Shown here: positions 57,299 to 64,000 of the stretch, piece by piece
Layout: every line of letters starts with the position of its first letter
Numbering within the stretch: position 1 is the first letter of the stretch
Source of the DNA: Gloeopeniophorella convolvens
Lineage: Eukaryota > Basidiomycota > Agaricomycetes > Russulales
Reading direction: 5' to 3'
Assembly (NCBI GenBank): GCA_022496205.1
Contig: WTXD01000011.1
Span: forward strand, 1-64,000
DNA length: 64,000 nt
Notes under the pieces: generated by a model
The model's database searches: none
Seen by the model: only the letters and a program-made list of their open reading frames with translations
What the model was told of the DNA's origin: nothing
Position numbers and translations under genes: made by a program

Positions 57299-60117
57299 TC
57301 AATTTCGACTCACGGAGTCAGCCATTCTCCCCCGTGCCCGCCCTGCCGCGGCTCTGGTTGATGATCGCCCAGCAGTAGCACCGGAGGCCCCAAAGTTCAA
57401 CGTCATTTGCTTTGTCTTGGCAGATGGCTGAGTGGTTTTCTTCGCTGGAGCCTTTCTAGTCGCTTTCTGGCTGCTTTTTACCGGTCAGTTCAACAGCGCA
57501 ATAACAACAGGTGGTGAGCGGTAGGGACCCACCTCGACGCGGTAGCTCGACTCGTCCGCTTTGTTGTCTTCGGAGCAGCCTCTTCATCTTCCTCTTCGTC
57601 ATCGTCATCTTCGTCATCGTCGCTCGGCGGCTGCTTGCTGTGAGCGAGTATTTTACTTACGGAATCAAAGCTACCACTTACTGCGTTCCTTCTTCTTGTG
57701 CTCGTGCTCTTCTTGGCTGGCGCTGCTTTCTTTCCACTTGCCCTCGTGCCCCGGTCCTTCCTTGCTGGTTGGGCATCATCGGACCCGAACTCTGAACCCG
57801 CTTCATCGACGTCCATCTCCATGGAATCGATAGAGGCAGCGTCATCATCATCACCGCGGGTATTGGTCTTGTTCCCCTGCGTCAAACCAAGCAGCTCAAA
57901 ACGGTGGAAAAGGACATTACCTTCCCTCGCTTTGCTTTCCCTGATTGCTTTTGTTCTAAGTATTGCTTTTCGCGCTCCTCGCGTACTTTTTCCAGCTATT
58001 GTTTCATCTCATGAGATGTAGATGCCTCTCAGTAAGTGGATACCCACTACGTCATCCAGGCTCTCTTCAGGAACTTCACCGTTTGCTTGAACCCCTTTCA
58101 TGAAAGCCCTGAGCGTGGTCTCCACATGCCTGTACATGGACGATGGTGAGTCGATGATGGGAATCGAAAATGAAGCACCTACTTGCTGATCGCATGCGTA
58201 TCGTCCTTCTCCACAAAGATCTGGATAGCATCTGACATCGCAGCTTCGCCCAGGAGCTGCATTTCTTGCGCACGCAGATACTCCTGCACAAGTGAGTGCA
58301 CCCGGACCTTTCCAGCAGCCAGCTTGTCGAGTCCGTCGCCCTCTTCGTCGCCATCGAAATCTACAAGCTCAGGCTCGTCCGCTTTAACACGCCGCGAAGC
58401 TGACTTCTTTGCACGATGGAAAACCAATACATCACGCGGGTTGGCAATCTTTCCGGAGAATTCTTGGCCGAACCGAATGGGATTAGACATAGATGAGACG
58501 CCAGTCGTATCAACCTCAACAGGAGTCAATGTACACCAAAGCGTAGGAGGGAATCCGGTGCCCACCTTCAGCCGGACCAGAGGCAACATGCGCGGAAGCT
58601 CGCTTTCGCCTTCTTCGACGGCCTGTGCATTCCTTTGATCCCATAAATCATTGGCCTTGTCAATAAGCTCGTTCACCTGGGGCGTTTGGGGTGTTTCAGT
58701 CGAGGTTCAGGTTCACTGCCTCCACGCTGCTTACTCTGAGCTTAAGGTACTTTGTGACTTCCATCTGGTCATTGGCCTCAAATCCTTCTGTATCTGCGAC
58801 CTCGGTCAACACAATCTCGTCCATCACAAAAGGTCGGACAGTGCGCAGAGGTATCGGAGTTAATTCGAATTCTTTCCCTTGAATCTTGAGTAGTGCAGCA
58901 TGCCTAGGAACGGGAAGAGTCTTCAGTATGGAGCAACTCATCGAGATGTGGAAAGAGTATCGCACTTATCTAGCGACTCACCCTCAGCAAGGGAGGTTGC
59001 AACAGATGAACCGGGCTGAGATATGAAGTATCGTTTTCCCGCAACAGGCTCGGGTACGACGCGGCAATCGTGTTCATGTCCCCAGACAACCAGATCAATG
59101 TTGTCATCGAAAAGACCTTCCGGGACAGATTCCTGCGGCCCATGCTTGACCCTACGCGGTTCGGTAAGACACCGCAATCAAAGATACCAATCGCCTGTTC
59201 GCACCGATTTTGGTGCAGCAGTAAGAGGTTGAACCACTCGCCCTTGTCCTTTGGCATGTACATCCGAACGCGGTTGCTTCTTAGCTCGAAATGCATCCTG
59301 GCATCCTTAACGTTGCCGATCCCGTACAGGCCAAGGTGCGTGTTGCCCTTACGCAAGAGCACCGGCCGGACTGCAATTCCATCCGAGGGAGAGTTATCGA
59401 GCGGAAGCTCAACCTTTCCGATATAATTCACGAGTCCGGCCACAGACAGCATATCAAGGGCACAGAGTGCGCCTTCCTAGATACTCAAAATGAAGCAGAG
59501 GATGGACGTATTATCGGAGCACTTACCGGCCCGGCGCCTTGAGGGTCATCGTGGTTGCCGTGGATCGAAAACACTGGGATCGCTACGTTGAAGTTTCCGT
59601 CCTCATAGTTGATTGCAGGGAAACTGCAAGCGTTGAGAAAGAACCCCGCGAACGGAAAGGCGGTTGGCGCACGAGTAACCTGCAGCTTTCCCTTCGTCGG
59701 GATTGCTCAAAAGCTCAATTTGAACCGGCCTGTCCCCGAGTGTGTGTTCGCGCAAAAGGCTCATAACTTGATATAAGCAGTCGCGAGACGGCCTGTTCTC
59801 GTGAAAGAGATCCCCGGCGAGGAGTATGAAGTCTACCTGGAAAGCGTTAAACACGTTCCTGGATATGGCTGAAATAGAGCCTCACATCGTGCTTGACAGC
59901 AAGCTGCAATATCTCTCTGAAAGTATTGACCGAGTCCTGCCCACGGATAGGGTCGCGCTCCAGGTAGCCGATATGGTTGTCTGTGGCAAGCATGATACGG
60001 ATGGTGTCTTCAGGGACTGAAGCAGAGGTTACCCTAGTCATATGCGTCGAAGTTTCTCGCAGACGCACCATCATTCTGTATTGTGGGCGGAGGGGGCGCT
60101 AGCTCAGAATCTGACAT
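57299..60117 (-). CDS. MRE11: MRE11 double-strand-break repair nuclease
   Basis: Mn-dependent nuclease of the MRN complex. The ATG at 60115-60117 starts [16 protein letters not shown]; an intron leads to [20 protein letters not shown]. Phosphoesterase motifs in order: [41 protein letters not shown] and VVWGHEHDC. The capping/DNA-binding region follows ([43 protein letters not shown]-type block near 58680). The C-terminus is acidic and then basic with DDDDE and Arg/Lys runs, ending [14 protein letters not shown] and [10 protein letters not shown]. About ten short introns are needed. All catalytic His/Asp/Asn positions are kept. It is divergent from a transporter gene 229 bp away. Confidence 0.95.
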
Positions 60118-60346
60118 GGTGGACGTTGGGCGCGAGACGCGGCGTGGATTCAATTCAGTTGGCAACTGTCATACGCGACGCGACGGTCTAGAGCCACGTG
60201 ATGCAGCACAGCACATTCACGGATGCGCCGGTGATGCGCGCCACTGGCAGTCGAATTGAATCATTGACAGGGGACCATGATTAAGACCGCCCACGGCGGG
60301 GCCACTAGCCTTGGTCCTCGCCTCGTTCCTGTTCCTTACCATCATC
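60118..60346. promoter_or_regulatory. Compact divergent promoter, MRE11 / transporter
   Basis: Only 229 bp separates the two start codons, so both promoters must overlap. GACGCG-type steps occur at about 60140-60185, but no full ACGCGT box is seen. Confidence 0.45.
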
Positions 60347-61694
60347 ATGCCCGAAGCTCCCAACCGGCTCCATGTTGTGCGTATCACTAGCCCACCCTCC
60401 ATGACTGCCTCCTGATATCAAGCTGCAGGCGGCCACGGTCTCTTTTTACCTTGTCGCGGCGCTGGCGGTACGTCGGACGTGTTATTGCGTGGTGCCTCAT
60501 GTCTTAACGATGTCTCTCAACTAGATGGTAATGGTGTACGTCGCAGACGGCTTTGCTCGCCCTCCGATTCCCTGACGCCTTCTAGGAACAAATGGGTGCT
60601 GAACATAACGAGCGCACCGCTCTTTTTCCTCTTCGCGCAATTCATCATCGCCGTTATCCTCTTCGCTATATGCCACGCGCTGAAAATAATGACATTGCCC
60701 ATGGTACACGTAGACCTTGCCATTGTGAAGGGACTCGCTTCTACAGTCATTTTCAATGTCTTGGCATTAAGGTACTATCCGCCGAGCTTTTGACGCACTT
60801 CATAGCGCTAACGACAATTTTCCGCCCAGTACGAGCAATTATAGCCTCAAGTTCGTCGATGCGTCCTTCTACCAAGTCGCGCGAGGCCTCGTCCTTCCTT
60901 TCACCATTCTCACATCATTCATCATGCTCCACGCGCAACCCAGCACGCGCATCTTGCTATCATGTTCAATCGTCACTGCAGGCTTCTTTGTCGGCGTCTT
61001 CCTAGATGGAACGCCCGTTTCTGGCCTTGGCGTTGCCTTCGGCACAGCAAGCTCCCTCCTAAGCGCTCTGCATGCCGCTGTAATGAAGCGTGGCTTCGAG
61101 GTGGTCAATGGTAGTGCGCTCTCCATGAGCTGGTATAGCAATCTGCTGAGCGCAGTGTTGCTTGTGCCTTTTATACTCGTCTTTGGTGAGGGCCCAGCTG
61201 TACTCGACATCCTCTCTGGACGCGCAGAGGGCCTTAGGACTTTCATCATCGGCTCCACTGTCACGGTTAGCGCTCTAACTTTTAAATCATCGAACCTATC
61301 TCCGTGGCACTGAAACAAAGGCTTTAGGGCGCTGTCGGATTTCTACTGTCCATAGCGAGCGTGCTATCGATCAAAGTCACATCTCCAATTACACACATGA
61401 TTTCATCAGCCATCCGCGGCGTTGCTGCATCTGTCCTCGCCGCCACGTTCTTTGACGAGACACTAACTTCGTGGGTTCACGGAACGTCCCTTGTCTTCGT
61501 CTTGCGCTGACCTTTCACACAGCGGTCGTGTATGGGCCATAGGCATCATCCTCGGCGGCTCGATATACTATACGTGGGTGAAGCATGTCGAATCGCTTAC
61601 TCCATATGCGCAACAGCAGCACTACGAGCGGTTGCCAATGGAAGCTCTTGAGGAAGGCAAGGAACTTGAGGAGAGTATGGAGCAAAAATCCTGA
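60347..61694 (+). CDS. SLC35C1-like nucleotide-sugar transporter
   Basis: Golgi nucleotide-sugar transporter, nearest in layout to GDP-fucose/GDP-mannose carriers. The first coding pieces are tiny: MPEAPNRLHV, then LQAATVSFYLVAALA, then ATG GTA ATG GT joined to NKWVLNITSAPLFFLFAQFI. Further segments are LASTVIFNVLAL joined to STSNYSLKFVDASFYQVARG, LVLPFTILTSFIMLHAQPST, ILLSCSIVTAGFFVGVFLDG, FGTASSLLSALHAAVMKRGF and GAVGFLLSIASVLSIKVTSP. The end reads GRVWAIGIILGGSIYYTWVK with an acidic tail. About six introns keep phase. The pattern VDASFYQVARGL fits the family's F-Y-x-V-x-R helix. Substrate specificity is inference. Confidence 0.87.
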
Positions 61695-61933
61695 GATTCC
61701 TGCGGTTTTGAGTTCGACACAACACTAGAATATTCCGTAGATCACCTATAGACACTTCCTCGGACTAATATATATGCCTGCTGCAGCTGACGCATGAGTC
61801 ACCTATATTACCCATCGAATTAGCAGTCCATCACGTGGCAGAAGCTGAGGGGCTCGCTAACGGCGCTAATTCATCGGAGTGGCCGCGGCTAGCCATCTGC
61901 CGAGGGTACACATACACTTCCCATACAACGACC

Positions 61934-63479
61934 ATGGTCCTCGACCCCGCGACGATTGCAGCCGAAGTATACGCCCTCGCGGCCTCCAAAGAACCTATTT
62001 CTCCTCTCGTCAAGGAAGCACTCGAAGTTATTGACGATGCTCTCGATACATTCGGGTACGCTGACTTTCCACTCCGATGGCGCTATGCGCCCAGCCCTGT
62101 CGTAGGGCTTGCACTTCAATACAGTGGCTAATCTGACCTTATCAGCCCTGACAAGGTTTCCCTAAGCTTCAACGGCGGCAAAGATTGTGCGTCTCGCCCC
62201 TGTGAGACGGATGTTGGGCTTTAACCCGCCCCCTACAGGCACTGTCATCCTCCATCTCTACGCTGCTGCTCTCGCCAAGCGTACCGTCAACCCTTCGATT
62301 CCGGCCCTCTATATCCCTGTCCCATCGCCCTTTCCTGCCCTCGAAACATTCATAGTCGATGCTGCACGCGCGTACAATGTCTCCATCTTCAACTGTATCC
62401 CACCCACTCCTACTGCCGCTTCTGTTGAGCCCGTGACTCCAGGTGGAGGCGTCCCGGCCAAAGGAGGCGATGGTATGCGACAAGCACTAGAGCTGTATCG
62501 TGCTCGTTTCCCCACTGTTGAGGCCATCCTCATCGGAACCCGACGGACTGATCCACACGGAGGTGCGCCTTTCATCCTGGATCCACTGGCCTCCCTGACT
62601 CGCATGCACGCCCAGCGACCTTGAAATTCCGCACCAAAACAGATCCCGACTGGCCGCCGTTTGTGCGTGTACACCCGATCATCAACTGGGGATACGCGGA
62701 GATCTGGACGTTCCTTCGTCGCCTGAGGGTGCCATACTGTTCGCTGTACGATGAGGGGTGCGTCCATTTTCCTCTTCTATTTTCTTCCGCCTCATGCTAG
62801 CTGCGATAGTTATACGTCACTTGGGTCGACTTACAACACCTTCCGTAACCCAGCGCTGCTGGTTCGTGACAATTCCTCGACATCGAACGGCGTGAAACCG
62901 TCAGCTTCCAAACACAACTCCGAGCCGATGCCCCATATCTCGTCCCTGTCTGTCATTTCCTCGGACCCGTCCACGTTCTGCGAGCCTCCGCCCTCGGACG
63001 GTGCCACAACGCCAGTCACCGAATCGTCCAAGGTTGTTGCCCAGTGGGACCCAGAGGGACTGGTCATCGTCGCTTCTAACCCGGATTTCGTTTGCTTCGG
63101 GGATTCGGATCCAAAAACGCTCTTCCTCCCTAAGCCTACGCTACCCCAAGGCCTTCCCAAGGAGGAAGACGGCCTCCCGGATCTCGCAAGCTTGCTTACT
63201 GCCCCCGGCATGTCTGGCGGGACGTGCCAAGATTGCGCGTGTCCTATCCAACAGGCCTTCATGGACGTCGAAGAGCAGTACGCGCCTGAAGTTGTCCAGG
63301 ACAAACGGGTCGAGGCACTGGTGGTGCTCGCGCAAGACGACGATACTACCTGTTTTAGCCCGCCCGACGACGCGAGCTTCGGTACTAGTGATCTCCGCTA
63401 CCGCCCCGCATACGAGCTCGTCGATGGCGCACATGAGCGCCTGGGCAGGGGCACCCAACCGCCTGTATTGAAGGTATAG
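61934..63479 (+). CDS. FAD1: FAD synthase (FMN adenylyltransferase), PAPS-reductase fold
   Basis: Makes FAD from FMN and ATP. The start [20 protein letters not shown] is followed by an intron to [14 protein letters not shown], the PP-loop-like SFNGGKD, and another to [17 protein letters not shown]. Next are [49 protein letters not shown], then after an intron [20 protein letters not shown] and [21 protein letters not shown] last intron (donor near 62760) joins YDEG to [18 protein letters not shown] tail of about 200 residues follows, rich in Ser/Pro/Asp with TCQDCACP and [17 protein letters not shown]. Yeast Fad1 is about 306 residues, so the tail is long. The catalytic part is complete. Confidence 0.93.
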
Positions 63480-63680
63480 TTCCTGAGCAGAAGGAAATGT
63501 TTGAAGATCATAGACGTCGATTGTATGTATACATAAATTGATGTTGACAGTCGAACCCGCGAAAGTATGTATATTCGCCTTTTGCATATCACATAGCCCT
63601 ACGTACTTTGATACTAAGTAGTTGAATCCTGTAACGTCTGCCTCGCCCGGGCCGCAGATTCATCTCATTGTGTACGCATC

Positions 63681-64000
63681 TTACGCGGCCTCTGACGCAG
63701 CGCCTTTGGGCACTGTGATGCTTGCCACCTTCCAGGTAAGCCCGCTATCGATCGTGATGGCGGAACTGTAGGTGGTGCCCTCGGAGATAAACGGTTTCGC
63801 CCCGAACGCCGACGCAGGTGTGCCCAAGGTGACGGTCGTATCCGTGTATGTCTGCGGCGCAACGGTGTCGCTGAAATCGTCAAAGCCTGCACTAGCAATG
63901 CCGAATGCAGCGGCGCGCCCCGCTGCCTTGGTCAGCTGGAAAGGCTGTGAGACAAATGTCCTGCGCCAATCTAGCTGGAGGAGATGGCGCACCTGAGAAA
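63681..64000 (-). CDS. Unidentified gene, 3' end (partial)
   Basis: A minus-strand frame enters from beyond the right edge and stops at 63681. It reads FVSQPFQLTKAAGRAAAFGI, ASAGFDDFSDTVAPQTYTDT, TVTLGTPASAFGAKPFISEG and TYSSAITIDSGLTWKVASIT. The Thr/Ser/Ala/Gly-rich, beta-like composition suits a secreted or cell-surface protein. I do not recognise the family. An intron may lie at the very edge (a GT-AG pair at about 63961-63993 is too short to trust). Confidence 0.55.
   Translation of the reverse strand, partial: SQVRHLLQLDWRRTFVSQPFQLTKAAGRAAAFGIASAGFDDFSDTVAPQTYTDTTVTLGTPASAFGAKPFISEGTTYSSAITIDSGLTWKVASITVPKGAASEAA

Overview
The window is nuclear DNA of a filamentous basidiomycete, most likely an Agaricomycete. 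Genes are dense and lie on both strands. They carry many short introns (mostly 48-70 nt, GT-AG), so single open frames rarely equal whole genes. The gene families also fit: an RGG-rich Argonaute, agaricomycete-style F-box proteins, a CBM1 secreted protein, a Zn2Cys6 regulator and a VPS15. I saw no virus, transposase, CRISPR array, rRNA or convincing tRNA. Gene models were built by hand by joining frames at splice sites and checking that phase and family motifs continue across each junction.

Layout. 0-10 kb: 3' end of the AP-1 mu clathrin adaptor, mitochondrial ferredoxin (YAH1 type), an F-box protein, a small heat-shock protein, the CstF-64/Rna15 cleavage factor and threonyl-tRNA synthetase. 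10-21 kb: VPS15 (kinase, HEAT, WD40), an intergenic stretch with a repeated 10-mer, a RING protein with SUMO-interaction-like motifs, and a triose-phosphate-type transporter. 21-34 kb: M20 amidohydrolase, HCS1/IGHMBP2-type helicase, a P-loop ATPase and a slicer-competent Argonaute. 34-50 kb: an unrecognised protein, RNA polymerase III subunit RPC6 with a large charged insertion, a four-helix membrane protein, a CBM1 secreted protein, a tricalbin-like SMP/C2 protein and a Zn2Cys6 transcription factor. 50-54 kb: a gene-poor stretch with one doubtful small gene. 54-64 kb: mitoribosomal uS17m, a SUZ-domain protein, a second F-box protein, MRE11, an SLC35C1-type transporter, FAD synthase and the 3' end of an unidentified gene.

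Most genes are unrelated housekeeping functions, and no operon or obvious metabolic cluster is present. Several pairs share short divergent promoters: ferredoxin/F-box, sHSP/CstF-64, RING/transporter, RPC6/membrane protein, MRE11/SLC35C. The points most worth a second look are the RPC6 insertion, the RING protein with three SIM-like motifs, the in-frame stop-free introns of ferredoxin, a possible dual-targeted threonyl-tRNA synthetase, the repeated 10-mer upstream of VPS15 and the promoter motifs before uS17m. I found no convincing new multi-gene system.
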